A DNA stretch of 64,000 bases, taken from the NCBI GenBank assembly GCA_002336805.1, contig DDEZ01000011.1:248001-312000 (forward strand), read 5' to 3'. Both the position numbers and the translations under genes were made by a program. A model generated the notes under the pieces. That model was not told where the DNA came from. It worked only from the letters and a program-made list of their open reading frames with translations, and did not search any database. The DNA comes from Bacteroidetes bacterium UBA1941. Its GTDB lineage: Bacteria; Bacteroidota; Bacteroidia; Chitinophagales; LD1. Shown piece after piece: positions 26,436 to 35,737 of this stretch (position 1 is its first letter; each line of letters opens with the position of its first letter).

Positions 26436-26693
26436 TTACCTTTTGCGGCTGATGGCGATCATGGCCCCGATGAATAGATTGGCCCCGATGATCAGGATAG
26501 CCACAAACTCAATAAGGTAGCCACTGGCAGCTATCACTGTGATATCGAAATATATACCACATATCAGCAGTAATGGCGCTATGATAAGCTCCACCATAGC
26601 AGCAAACAGCAACCGGATGGGGAGGCTAAACTCTCTCCATAGCAGCAGACCGTAGGGCGAGAGCAATACCAGAATGAGCATCATAGCTATCAT
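26436..26693 (-). CDS. small three-helix membrane protein
   Basis: An 85-residue, very hydrophobic protein with about three transmembrane segments (residues 4-18, 25-50, 55-80) and a basic C-terminus (SRKR). No family is recognised. It sits upstream of the histidine kinase on the same strand, 79 bp away, and might be a small partner, but that is only context. Confidence 0.55.
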   Translation of the reverse strand: MIAMMLILVLLSPYGLLLWREFSLPIRLLFAAMVELIIAPLLLICGIYFDITVIAASGYLIEFVAILIIGANLFIGAMIAISRKR

Positions 26694-26791
26694 AGTACAA
26701 AATAAAGGCTTTTGCCGCAGTTGCGGATGAGCTTAAACAGCAACGCCCTCACTGAGGAGGGCGCCACTATTGGTATGAAGGAGTTGATGTC

Positions 26792-29700
26792 TTATTTCAC
26801 TACCTGCATCTTCACTGTGTGATGGAGGTTGCCTGATTGTATTTGTACGAAGTACAGCGCCGGGCTCAGTGCAGCATCACTGATCTCAGTATGCGTGGCG
26901 GAGATATCACGGCGGTATACCTCCTGGCCATAGATGTCATAGATAGCGAGTGCGGTGTTATTGTACTCCTGCACATCTACGGCAAAGCTACCATGGTTTG
27001 GCACCGGGTAGAGGCGTATCGCATTCATAGCAGCTACATCCTGTATGCCCACACCGGTCACAGTATACGCAGCAGATGGGGTGAAGCAGCCATCTGCGTC
27101 AGACACTACTACTATATAGTTGCCATTGGCGCTGGCAGTGATAGACTGTGTCGTATCTGCGGTCATCGGTGTGTTATTAAACAGCCACTGATAGTGTGCT
27201 GCAGCAGTAGAGCTCAGCGTGAAGCCCGCAGCGCTGATCACCGGCACAGCAGGTGAGCTGACAGCTACCACTACCCCGCCAAACAATGCTACGCTGCAGC
27301 CATACTTAGTCGTAGCTGTCACGTTGTATCCTGCCGATTGTGTAGCATAGATAGTCGTGCCGGTCTGACCGGTGCTCCAGGTGTAGGTGTCACCTCCACT
27401 TGCGGTGAGGAGGATAGAGTCTCCCGCGCACACATGTATATTGCCCGATGGTACGATAGATGGCGAAGGCATAGCGCCTACTGTCATGGTAATACCGGTG
27501 CTGGTCACGCTATGCGGATTGGCACAGCTCAGAGAGGAGGTCAGTACACAGCTCACTACAGCACCATCTGTCAGGCTGGCTGTAGCAAAGGTGCTGCCCG
27601 TACCTGATGGCGTACCACCTACCAGCCACTGATAGCCGGGAGTCGATCCGCCGCCGCTGATCGTAGCAGTAAAGGAAGCGCTGCTGCCGGCACAGATCGT
27701 GTCATGTGCAGCGCTGATAGTGATGGTCGGAGCCACAGCACTGCTGATAGTGATGGCAAATGGCGCTGAGGCCACAGTAGCCGGAGATACGCAAGCCGCG
27801 TTGGACGTCAGTGTACATACCACAGAGGTGTTGCCTGAGACAGATGGTATGACCAGCGTAGTGCTGTTGCTGCCGCCTGGGTTGCCGTTTACTGTCCAGC
27901 TGTAGGTAGGGTTAGTACCGCCATTGGTCACTGTAGCGCGTATCGTATCAGGAGACCCGGTACACAGTGTGCTGGTGCCGCTGAGAGTGATGGTCGGCGC
28001 CACAGGAGCTGATATAGTCACTACTATAGTACGTGAGGTAGCTGTAGCCGGAGATACACAGGTGCCTGATGGTGTCATCACACAGGTGATATTGTGAGTA
28101 CCCGCAGAGAGCGAGGAGGTGGTCAGTGTAGCGCTTGTACCTATCGGAGTCGTTCCGTCTTTCCATACATATACTGGTGTCGCACCACCATTGGTAGGTG
28201 TAGCGGTGAAGGTGATAGAAGTACCTGCACAGGCACTGGTAGCAGATGCCGATACACTGACTGAGTCCGTCACAGATGGATTGACCGTGACAGTGATAGG
28301 GCGGGAGGTAGACGTAGCCGGAGATACGCAGCCGCCTGATGGTGTCATCACGCAGGTGATGGTGTGGCTTCCTGCGGTCAGTGATGAGGTGGTCAGTGTC
28401 GCACCGGTACCGATATTGGTAGCACCGTCCTTCCACTGATAGCCAGGCGTAGCACCGCCATTGAATGGCGTAGCAGTGAATGTCACAGATGTACCCGCGC
28501 ACAGGCTGGTAGCAGAGGCAGAGATCTGCACAGAGTCAGTACCGGTAGGATTGACAGTCACTACTATGGTACGAGATGTAGCCGTAGCCGGAGATACGCA
28601 GGTGCCCGATGGGGTCATCACGCAGGTGATATTGTGTGTGCCGGCTGTCAGTGAGCTGGTAGTCAGTGTCGCAGTAGTACCGATATTGGTCGTCCCATCT
28701 TTCCACACATACGCAGGTGTAGCGCCACCATTGGTAGGCGTAGCTGTAAAGCTGATAGAGGTGCCTGCGCAAACCGAAGTAGCAGAGGCCGATACACTCA
28801 CAGAGTCTGTCACTGAGGCGTTGACCGTCACTGTCACAGCATTAGACGTAGAGGTGGCCGGAGATACACAGGTACCTGATGGTGTCATCACGCAGGTGAT
28901 GGTGTGGCTGCCTGCCGCCAGTGATGAGGTGGTCAGTGTAGCGCCTGTGCCGATATTGGTCGTACCATCTTTCCACTGATAGGCAGGTGTAGCGCCGCCA
29001 TTATATGGAGTAGCGGTGAAGGTCACAGATGTACCTGCGCAGAAGCTGGTAGCAGAGGCACCTATGTGCACAGAGTCTACAGCCGGAGCATTGACCACGA
29101 GGCTGATCGCAGTGGAGGTAGCAGGATTGCCGGTCACGCCCGCCAGGTTTGAGGTCATCACGCAGGTGATGGAGTGCGTGCCCGCGGCAAGAGCCGAGGT
29201 AGTCAGCGTAGCGCCTGTTCCTATGGCCGTAGCGCCATCCAGCCACTGATAGGTCGGAGCAGTACCACCATTGGTAGGTGTCGCGGTGAAGGTCACCGAT
29301 GTGCCTTGGCAGGTAGGGTTCGTGCCCGCCGTCTCAGAGATAGATACAGAGGCTACTACCGGCGCTACATACTCAGTGATGGTGATAGCACTGGCCAGCT
29401 GATATTTATCTCCATTGTCATCGGTATTATTAGCGTTTACAGCATTTACCAGGCCATATACTTTCACTGAGCCGGTGCCGGCTACCGGTGCAGTCCATGG
29501 TATGGAGATGCTATATACCGTGCCCGCTCCTCCTGTACCGCTTGTCGGCGAGAGGCGCTGGCTGTGCTGGATATACTTCAGCGTGGTGCCGTTCTGCTGA
29601 GTGCCCGTAGGCAGTGTGCCCCAGGTACCGGCCTGCACGGCAGACGAGGAGCCTGCACCTGTAGACTTTACCGCGCAGAGCTGAAAGCCATACTTTGATA

Positions 29701-29956
29701 AATTGGTCGCTGTAGTATTATTGGTAGCGGTGATCTTGACTGTATATGCTATACCCGGCCGGTACACCGTCACCGGCGATCCGGCAGAGTCCAGCTCTAT
29801 CGTAGTCCCCAGTGAGGAGGTAGAGCCATGGCAGCTACCACAACCTGTAGTGGTACTATTGGCACCTGTCCTATTGGCGCTATAGCCGCCAGAATTACTG
29901 CAGAGCAGTGCGATACTACTGATGGCAAAGAGACAGAGTATAATTTTGTTTCTCAT
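26792..29956 (-). CDS. T9SS-exported repeat protein with CxxCH motif (choice-of-anchor V type)
   Basis: About 1054 residues from ATG 29956. A signal peptide is followed by GCGSCHGS, a CxxCH heme-c-type motif, at about residue 40, in a domain like the choice-of-anchor V region (to about 205). Seven or more Ig-like/PKD-like repeats of about 90 residues follow (each with ITCVMTPSG and FTATPTNGG motifs), then a T9SS domain with YPVPNHGSFAVDV and a C-terminal VKMQVVK. Four copies are nearly identical at DNA level (about 270 bp each, 28047-28860). A surface adhesin-type role is inferred; heme attachment is unproven. Confidence 0.88.
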   Translation of the reverse strand: MRNKIILCLFAISSIALLCSNSGGYSANRTGANSTTTGCGSCHGSTSSLGTTIELDSAGSPVTVYRPGIAYTVKITATNNTTATNLSKYGFQLCAVKSTGAGSSSAVQAGTWGTLPTGTQQNGTTLKYIQHSQRLSPTSGTGGAGTVYSISIPWTAPVAGTGSVKVYGLVNAVNANNTDDNGDKYQLASAITITEYVAPVVASVSISETAGTNPTCQGTSVTFTATPTNGGTAPTYQWLDGATAIGTGATLTTSALAAGTHSITCVMTSNLAGVTGNPATSTAISLVVNAPAVDSVHIGASATSFCAGTSVTFTATPYNGGATPAYQWKDGTTNIGTGATLTTSSLAAGSHTITCVMTPSGTCVSPATSTSNAVTVTVNASVTDSVSVSASATSVCAGTSISFTATPTNGGATPAYVWKDGTTNIGTTATLTTSSLTAGTHNITCVMTPSGTCVSPATATSRTIVVTVNPTGTDSVQISASATSLCAGTSVTFTATPFNGGATPGYQWKDGATNIGTGATLTTSSLTAGSHTITCVMTPSGGCVSPATSTSRPITVTVNPSVTDSVSVSASATSACAGTSITFTATPTNGGATPVYVWKDGTTPIGTSATLTTSSLSAGTHNITCVMTPSGTCVSPATATSRTIVVTISAPVAPTITLSGTSTLCTGSPDTIRATVTNGGTNPTYSWTVNGNPGGSNSTTLVIPSVSGNTSVVCTLTSNAACVSPATVASAPFAITISSAVAPTITISAAHDTICAGSSASFTATISGGGSTPGYQWLVGGTPSGTGSTFATASLTDGAVVSCVLTSSLSCANPHSVTSTGITMTVGAMPSPSIVPSGNIHVCAGDSILLTASGGDTYTWSTGQTGTTIYATQSAGYNVTATTKYGCSVALFGGVVVAVSSPAVPVISAAGFTLSSTAAAHYQWLFNNTPMTADTTQSITASANGNYIVVVSDADGCFTPSAAYTVTGVGIQDVAAMNAIRLYPVPNHGSFAVDVQEYNNTALAIYDIYGQEVYRRDISATHTEISDAALSPALYFVQIQSGNLHHTVKMQVVK
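28047..29140. repeat. 270-bp coding tandem repeats
   Basis: The motif GTAGCCGGAGATACRCAG recurs at about 28047, 28316, 28586 and 28856, spaced 269-270 bp, marking near-identical 90-codon repeat units in the adhesin-like gene. More diverged units flank them. Such homogenised repeats are prone to copy-number change. Confidence 0.85.
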
Positions 29957-30084
29957 TAATAAAATGGTTATATGTTTTTGCAAAAAGCTGAATGTCAGCT
30001 ATAATTAAGCTAAGATGTCTAAACAATCAAAGAAAAGCAATAGGGTATTTGTTATTTAACAATGCCCCTGATATATGCCAGTAG

Positions 30085-31056
30085 TTAGGCCTCTGCTTCC
30101 TGCCCACGCTGCCGGATAGAGTGGTGGTAGTAGATCGCAGCATTGATCTCATAGCCTATCAGTAGTACAAAGGCATTAATATTCAGCCAGATCAGGATGA
30201 TCATCACCGTACCTATAGAGCCGTACAGCTTGCCATACCGCGAGAAGTGACTAAGATAATAAGAGAAACCTACCGATGCCACGATAGACAGCACAGTAGC
30301 GATAGTAGACCCGGTAGAGATAAAGCGGTACTTCTTCTTGGTAGCCGGTCCGTAGTAGTAGATCAGAGAGATGGAGAAGAAGAACAGCAGCACGATGGTC
30401 ACAAAGCGTATGAAGGTAAAAAGGAACTTGGTAAACTGATCCCTGATATGCAGCACATCAAAGACCCAGGTCAGCAGGCTCTGCCCTACTACTACAAATA
30501 TGAATGAGAAGATCATCAGCGCTACCAGCAGCAGCGATATCTGTATGGCTATAAAGCGTGTCTTCAGGGGATTGCGGCGTACATAGTGGTCATAGCCTTT
30601 GTCAAAGGAGTGCATCATCGTGACCACCCCATTGCTGGTGAGGAAGAGCGTGAGCACAAAGGTACCCGTCAGGAGGCTGGGCCGTTTGCTGCTTACTTCT
30701 TTCAGTATCGGCCCTACGAAGTTCCAGAGGAATTTAAAAACATCCGGGCTGGGCGCTACACTCCTCAGCAGGTTCTGTATATAGTCGTCTATACCCACCT
30801 TGCCGTAAAACTGGAAGATGAAAGGCACCAGCGTGAGGATAAAGAGGATAGCCGGAAAGAGTGACAGGAAGAAACTAAAGGCTATGGCCCGTGCTCTCAG
30901 ATTCAGAGAGTTTTTGCGTATCTCAAAAATGAAGAACTTATACACGTCAGCCACAGCCACACCATCCAGGCCGGGCAGGCTCACCGTGCGCATCCACACA
31001 TCCCACTCCTCCAGGTGAGGATTCTTAGCCACCAGCTTCTTCCATAGCTTTATCAT
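30085..31056 (-). CDS. YihY/BrkB-family membrane protein
   Basis: A 323-residue integral membrane protein from ATG 31056 (the in-frame TTG three codons upstream is less likely). Six hydrophobic helices, including ARAIAFSFFLSLFPAILF, FIAIQISLLLVALM and the conserved YGSIGTVMIILIWLNINAFVLLIGYEINA at the C-terminal end, match the YihY family. Some members have been called ribonuclease BN, a label now considered wrong; the transport or envelope function is unknown. It is separated from the thioesterase by about 30 bp. Confidence 0.92.
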   Translation of the reverse strand: MIKLWKKLVAKNPHLEEWDVWMRTVSLPGLDGVAVADVYKFFIFEIRKNSLNLRARAIAFSFFLSLFPAILFILTLVPFIFQFYGKVGIDDYIQNLLRSVAPSPDVFKFLWNFVGPILKEVSSKRPSLLTGTFVLTLFLTSNGVVTMMHSFDKGYDHYVRRNPLKTRFIAIQISLLLVALMIFSFIFVVVGQSLLTWVFDVLHIRDQFTKFLFTFIRFVTIVLLFFFSISLIYYYGPATKKKYRFISTGSTIATVLSIVASVGFSYYLSHFSRYGKLYGSIGTVMIILIWLNINAFVLLIGYEINAAIYYHHSIRQRGQEAEA

Positions 31057-31087
31057 CGGCGGCAAATATAACCCTTACAGCCAAATA

Positions 31088-31501
31088 TCACTTTCCGGCA
31101 AAGTGCGGTGCCAGCTGGTCCATGAGGTATTGTGGTGCATGGATCATCTTGCGCGTCTGCGCATCTACGAATACGAGCTGCGTATCAGCCTCATTGATCA
31201 GCTTGCCGGCCTCATTATACACCTCATAGCTGAAGTGCATAAAGCGGTCTGGCATGCGCGTCAGTGTTGTTTTGATCGTGATCACCTCATCATAGGTAGC
31301 AGGGCCTATGTATTTGATATTCATCCGCGTGATGGGCAGCATCACCCCTGCCAGCTCCAGCTCACGGTAGGGGAGGCCCAGTGACCGGATAGCCTCCGAG
31401 CGGGCCTCCTCATAGTAGCGGGCATAGTTGCCATAGTAGACATAGCCCATCTGGTCTGTATCGGCATAGCGTACCCTGATCTGGTGTGAGTGTATATACA
31501 T
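31088..31501 (-). CDS. YbgC-like acyl-CoA thioesterase (4HBT hotdog fold)
   Basis: A hotdog-fold thioesterase of 137 residues from ATG 31501. The signature RVRYADTDQMGYVYYGNYARYYEEARS carries the catalytic Asp (ADTDQMG), and the conserved R-S-E-A-I pattern follows. It hydrolyses acyl-CoA thioesters, probably short-chain or phenylacetyl/hydroxybenzoyl type; the substrate is not determinable. Upstream in-frame ATGs exist, but a minus-strand TATCTTTA box (31508-31515) lies just 6 nt upstream of ATG 31501, favouring the short form. It could be co-transcribed with the YihY gene. Confidence 0.87.
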   Translation of the reverse strand: MYIHSHQIRVRYADTDQMGYVYYGNYARYYEEARSEAIRSLGLPYRELELAGVMLPITRMNIKYIGPATYDEVITIKTTLTRMPDRFMHFSYEVYNEAGKLINEADTQLVFVDAQTRKMIHAPQYLMDQLAPHFAGK

Positions 31502-31851
31502 TGTGGTTAAAGATAGGATTATCTCCTTCATAGTGTCCTTATCACGTACGTATATGCAATACAACATTGCATGGAATAAAAGAGTCAGGCTCCGGTGTAT
31601 ATCTGAGGCGCTCCTGCACTACAGCCAGATACATCCTTTATAGTGTTAAAATGGAGCTATAACCTTCAAATACAACGAGGAGCTTGTAGCTAAAAAGAGC
31701 CGTGAAGAAAAAAAACGTTTCTTTATACCGCTCTATTTCGTTTCCGATTCTGCTTTAGTATTGCTAATGGTTCACCAAGCCCTAAGGAGCTAAGTGATAT
31801 CCTCTTAGCAGGAGGTATGTGCTGGATAAAATAGCGATGTAGCCACCCCAA
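31502..31851. other. intergenic region between divergent genes
   Basis: About 350 bp between the thioesterase and the PAS/GAF kinase genes. Apart from the minus-strand TATCTTTA box at 31508-31515 (near-leaderless start for the thioesterase) I find no gene, clear promoter for the kinase, or strong hairpin. Confidence 0.5.
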
Positions 31852-34548
31852 ATGAAAGATAAGAAACTCCAACGAGGCTGGATCGCATACCGCAATGCCG
31901 TGAAGGGCACTCTGATACCTGAAGGCCGGGACCATAAAGATGACCTCACATACTGGAGAGATGAGATCTTTGTAAATCTGCTCGCTTGCCTGCTACCGCT
32001 CAGCATCATAGCACTGATACCGGGAGTGTACATGGCAGTATCCAGCGGACATAGGGTGATAGCTGTCGCTGACCTTTCGGCCTTTAGTCTTATCCTATGT
32101 CTGCTAGTAGTGCGTGGCCTCCATATCGACCAGCGAAAATTGGTTTTTGTTATTATCCTCTACTGTCTGGCTATGGTGCTGCTTTATTTTATCAGCACAT
32201 TGGGTGTGGGCATGGTTTTCCTGTTGGCCCTTACGGTGATGATCTCCGTGATTTATTCTCCCAGGGCAGCATACTATTCCGCTACGGCCAATACTGTTAT
32301 TTGCATCCTCTTTGGTGTTCTTATCCATTTAGGTGCACCTGTTTTTGTCGCTACACCGAATAAGGTAGGAGCGTGGATCGCCATATCTTCCAATCTGGTA
32401 TTATTCAGCTTCGTATGCGCTGCTATGCTCAATAGGCTACTAAGAGGCCTCAGTACTTCTATCAATCAGAGGGTCACAGCGGAAAGGCACCTTAAAGATA
32501 CATATGACCGCTTGCGGTTTCACATAGACAATGGACCCCTTGGTTATATTGAGTGGGACGAGCGGCTGGAGCTTAAGGCATGTTCAAAGAGGGCTGAGGC
32601 TATTTTTGGCTGGACAGAGGCCGAATGCCTGGGCCACCATCGGTCAGGATACATGCAGGTGCATGATGCAGATCAGGATCTGGCCCGGAAAGTGGCAAAA
32701 GAACTGCTATCCGGCAGGGTGACTTCCAACTCTGTGCAGACCAGAAACTACCGGAAGGATGGTACGCTGATCTGGTGCGAATGGTACAACTCAGTGCTGA
32801 TCGACAACAATGGCAAAAAGGCTTTCGTATCGCTGGTGAAGGATATAACGGATGGCAAGAAGGCCGAGGCGGAAGTGATACGGATGAATCGCCTCTACAA
32901 TTTCCTCAGTGCGATCAATCAGAGTATCGTGCACCTCAAGGAAGAAAAAATACTGCTTAATCATATATGCGGCATTGCTATTAAAGTGGGGCGTTTTAGT
33001 TCGGCATGGATAGGTATGCTGGATGGCGGCGGGCGGATGAATATTGCGGGAATGAACGGTGCTGCCAATGCCATGGCCGATATGAGATCCGGAGCATCGG
33101 TAAACCTGGACAGTGGAAAGTGGCCACATAGCCTCCCGGTCCTGGCCATCACTACGGGCAGGAGAGCCGTAAGCAATACAATACAGGAAACTCAGGCTCT
33201 ATGGGGCTGGCCTGAAGAAAATGCCGGGAACATCAAATCGAGCATCTGTCTACCTCTAAAAAGATCTGGTAAGGTGGCAGGTGTACTGGTGCTGAACTCT
33301 GGTACTGAGCATTTCTTTGATGATAAGGAAGTCGCATTCCTCGTAGAGGCAGCAGGGGATATTTCATTTGCGCTCGATGTATTTGAAAGTGAAAAGCTCC
33401 GCATGGAGGCCAAAAAGGAACTGCAGAAATCTGAGGCCAATCTCTCTGCGATCATTGAGAATACAGACGCACATATCTATTCTATAGATCGCGATTTCCG
33501 CTTTATCACATTCAATACTGTACTGAAGGACGCTATCAGGCTGGCATTTGGACTGGATATCCAGGTGGGCGACCGGGTTTTCGGATTTCTGGAGCATCAG
33601 GCTCCAGGAGAGGCGAGGCAATGGGAAGAGCTATATAGCATCGCCCTGGCGGGCAAATCGCTTCAGTTTGTCCGGGAGTTTGATGCGGGAGGGGTGAAAA
33701 GTTATTTTAGCTTTTCTATTTATCCTATCACGGAGGGGGATACGATCACCGGGCTCTCCTGCTATGTACGTGACATCACAGAGCAGAAGCTGGCTGAAGC
33801 CAAAATCGCAGCGCTGAATGAGTCCCTGGAAAAAAGAGTGGAAGAGAGGACACAAGAGCTCCAGCAGGCCAATAGGGAACTGGAGGCATTTAGCTATTCT
33901 GTATCGCATGATCTGCAGGCCCCATTGCGTGTGCTCAGCGGATTTTCCAGTATACTGCTCTCAGATTACAAAGAAAAACTGGATGAGGAGGGTGCCCGCT
34001 TCCTCTCTATCATAGACTCCAGTGCGCGCCGCATGAGCCATCTGATCCACGATCTGCTCGCATTCTCAAAATTTGGTAAAGAGGACCTGAAGCTGGGTGA
34101 GGTAAATATGCACGACCTGGTCTCCGTAGTCATAAATGAATTGCGGTATGCGGCGCCTGAATATAATAACGCAGAGGTAAGATTGCTCGATCTGGAGCCC
34201 GCTGTCTGTGACCATGGCCTCACGCGCCAGGTTTGGACCAACCTGATTGGGAATGCCTTCAAATATTCATCTAAAAAGCAGAACCCAATGATCGAAATAG
34301 GCATGGAGGTAAGAAATCGCTCGCGGGTATATTACATCAAGGACAATGGAGCGGGCTTTGACATGAGTCATGCAAAAAAGCTATTTAATGTCTTCCAGAG
34401 AATGCACCCTGCTGAAGAGTTTGAAGGCACAGGGGTAGGCCTGGCTACGGTAGATCGGATCATAAAGCGACATGGTGGAAAGGTATGGGCAGAAGCTGTC
34501 AAGGGTGAGGGAGCTACCTTTTATTTTACTTTGGGAGGCGAAGGCTAA
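31852..34548 (+). CDS. hybrid-sensor histidine kinase with PAS-GAF-PAS domains
   Basis: An 898-residue membrane kinase. Residues 40-205 hold about five transmembrane helices (a MASE-like sensor). Cytosolic domains follow: PAS (about 225-335, ending in DITDGKKAEAE), GAF (about 345-510), PAS (about 525-650, ending in VRDITEQKLAEA), coiled coil, then HisKA with phospho-acceptor His686 (SVSHDLQAPLR) and HATPase (NLIGNAFKYSSK, DNGAGFD, GTGVGLATV). The H-box resembles bacteriophytochrome-like kinases. It has no receiver domain and no adjacent regulator. The signal is unknown, probably redox, ligand or light type. Confidence 0.92.
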   Translation: MKDKKLQRGWIAYRNAVKGTLIPEGRDHKDDLTYWRDEIFVNLLACLLPLSIIALIPGVYMAVSSGHRVIAVADLSAFSLILCLLVVRGLHIDQRKLVFVIILYCLAMVLLYFISTLGVGMVFLLALTVMISVIYSPRAAYYSATANTVICILFGVLIHLGAPVFVATPNKVGAWIAISSNLVLFSFVCAAMLNRLLRGLSTSINQRVTAERHLKDTYDRLRFHIDNGPLGYIEWDERLELKACSKRAEAIFGWTEAECLGHHRSGYMQVHDADQDLARKVAKELLSGRVTSNSVQTRNYRKDGTLIWCEWYNSVLIDNNGKKAFVSLVKDITDGKKAEAEVIRMNRLYNFLSAINQSIVHLKEEKILLNHICGIAIKVGRFSSAWIGMLDGGGRMNIAGMNGAANAMADMRSGASVNLDSGKWPHSLPVLAITTGRRAVSNTIQETQALWGWPEENAGNIKSSICLPLKRSGKVAGVLVLNSGTEHFFDDKEVAFLVEAAGDISFALDVFESEKLRMEAKKELQKSEANLSAIIENTDAHIYSIDRDFRFITFNTVLKDAIRLAFGLDIQVGDRVFGFLEHQAPGEARQWEELYSIALAGKSLQFVREFDAGGVKSYFSFSIYPITEGDTITGLSCYVRDITEQKLAEAKIAALNESLEKRVEERTQELQQANRELEAFSYSVSHDLQAPLRVLSGFSSILLSDYKEKLDEEGARFLSIIDSSARRMSHLIHDLLAFSKFGKEDLKLGEVNMHDLVSVVINELRYAAPEYNNAEVRLLDLEPAVCDHGLTRQVWTNLIGNAFKYSSKKQNPMIEIGMEVRNRSRVYYIKDNGAGFDMSHAKKLFNVFQRMHPAEEFEGTGVGLATVDRIIKRHGGKVWAEAVKGEGATFYFTLGGEG

Positions 34549-34586
34549 GTTGTCGCGAGGTCCGGAGGAGTATACTGTTTGGCTTC

Positions 34587-34618
34587 TCTTTCGCAGAGGG
34601 TTGGGAGAGGTGTTGTAT
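34587..34618. repeat. dispersed hairpin repeat (CCCTCTCC family), copy 3 (diverged)
   Basis: CTCTTTCGCAGAG hairpin followed by GGTTGGGAGAGGTGTTG, the same tail as the other copies with a degenerate head. The GTTG at 34600-34603 also serves as the -33-like box of the lpxD promoter. Confidence 0.55.
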
Positions 34619-34630
34619 TTATTATATTCG
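34600..34630 (+). promoter_or_regulatory. putative lpxD promoter
   Basis: GTTG (34600-34603), a 19-nt spacer and TATATTCG (34623-34630; one mismatch to TAnnTTTG). ATG 34636 follows 5 nt later, so the transcript would be leaderless. The -33-like box lies inside the hairpin repeat. Confidence 0.5.
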
Positions 34631-34635
34631 CTCTG

Positions 34636-35664
34636 ATGCAATTCACAGCCAGAGACATAGCTGCACTGCTCGGAGGCCGCCTGGAGGGCGATCCTGACCA
34701 GGCAGTCACGACCATAGCCAAAATAGAGGAGGCGCACAGTGCCGCCCTTTCCTTCATAGCCAATCCCAAGTATGAGCAATATGCGCAGACCGCCCCCGCT
34801 GGCATCCTGCTCATAGGCGAGTCACTCGCAGTAAGCAATGACAAGGTAGGCGCCATCATCAGGGTCAAGGATCCCTACGCAGCCTTCACCACGCTGCTGG
34901 AGCTATACCAGCAGGTCATGTCAGCCGGACAGAAGTCCGGTATACAGCAACCATCACACATTGGCCAGCATAGCAAGCATGGCGATGGCCTCTTCCTCGG
35001 TGCTTTCGCCTATGTAGGAGACAATGTGACCATAGGTGCCAATGTCCGCATCTATCCATCAGCATTCATCGGAGACGGTGTGACCATCGGAGATAATACG
35101 ACCGTCCACGCTGGCGCGAAAGTCTACGAAGGCTGCCGCATCGGTAAAGACTGCACCATCCATGCAGGTGTAGTGATAGGCGGCGATGGCTTTGGCTTTG
35201 CGCCGCTGGCAGATGGTACCTTCAAAAAGGTGCCGCAGCTCGGCATCGTAGACATAGGCGATCGCGTAGAGATCGGTGCCAATACTGTGATAGACCGCGC
35301 CACCATGGGCGCCACTATAGTGCGTGATGGTGTGAAACTGGACAACCTCATCCACATAGCGCACAATGTAGAACTGGGAGACAATACCGTGATAGCCGCT
35401 CAGACCGGCATCTCCGGCAGCACCCGCATTGGCCGTCAAGTAATGATAGGAGGCCAGGTAGGCATCGTAGGTCATATCCGTATAGCCGATGGCGTCAAGA
35501 TCAATGCCCAGAGTGGTGTATCCAAATCCATAGAGACCGAAGGCCGTGCCGTGACAGGCTCTCCTGCCGGCGACTTCCGTGAGCACTATAAAGGGCTTGC
35601 ACATATCAAGCTCATACCAGAGCTGATGAAGCGGATAGCGGACCTGGAGAAGAGAGTGGGCTAG
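34636..35664 (+). CDS. lpxD: UDP-3-O-acylglucosamine N-acyltransferase LpxD
   Basis: A 342-residue homotrimeric cytosolic acyltransferase that adds the second hydroxyacyl chain in lipid A synthesis. It has an N-terminal uridine-binding domain (1-100) and left-handed beta-helix hexapeptide repeats from about 115 (IGANVRIYPSAFIGDGVTIGD). The catalytic His is in HIAHN (His243, His240 also present), and a C-terminal helix follows. ATG 34636 is preferred over a longer frame that runs back into a repeat. LpxD indicates lipid A and an outer membrane. Other lpx genes are not in the window. Confidence 0.95.
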   Translation: MQFTARDIAALLGGRLEGDPDQAVTTIAKIEEAHSAALSFIANPKYEQYAQTAPAGILLIGESLAVSNDKVGAIIRVKDPYAAFTTLLELYQQVMSAGQKSGIQQPSHIGQHSKHGDGLFLGAFAYVGDNVTIGANVRIYPSAFIGDGVTIGDNTTVHAGAKVYEGCRIGKDCTIHAGVVIGGDGFGFAPLADGTFKKVPQLGIVDIGDRVEIGANTVIDRATMGATIVRDGVKLDNLIHIAHNVELGDNTVIAAQTGISGSTRIGRQVMIGGQVGIVGHIRIADGVKINAQSGVSKSIETEGRAVTGSPAGDFREHYKGLAHIKLIPELMKRIADLEKRVG

Positions 35665-35676
35665 AGGTAGCCCGCT
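35655..35676. terminator. hairpin at the lpxD stop codon
   Basis: AGTGGGCT and AGCCCGCT pair as an 8-bp stem with one G-T pair and an AGAGGT loop that includes the TAG stop region. No T-run follows, so it is a weak terminator candidate. Confidence 0.3.
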
Positions 35677-35687
35677 GGTATATCATA

Positions 35688-35721
35688 ATTGAAATAAGGT
35701 GCCGGGTTAATCTTATATTCG
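35688..35721 (+). promoter_or_regulatory. putative promoter of the 1498-residue T9SS protein gene
   Basis: ATTG (35688-35691) and TATATTCG (35714-35721) are spaced 22 nt apart, with the ATG 17 nt after the -7-like box. Confidence 0.4.
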
Positions 35722-35737
35722 GAGCAATAAACTCCTT

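Noticed and set aside
28119..28979. Plus-strand open frames across the adhesin repeats
   Set aside because: The repeated 270-bp units generate repetitive antisense frames; the minus-strand gene explains the sequence.
28047..29140. CRISPR-like array in the 270-bp units
   Set aside because: Units are in-frame coding repeats of a secreted protein.
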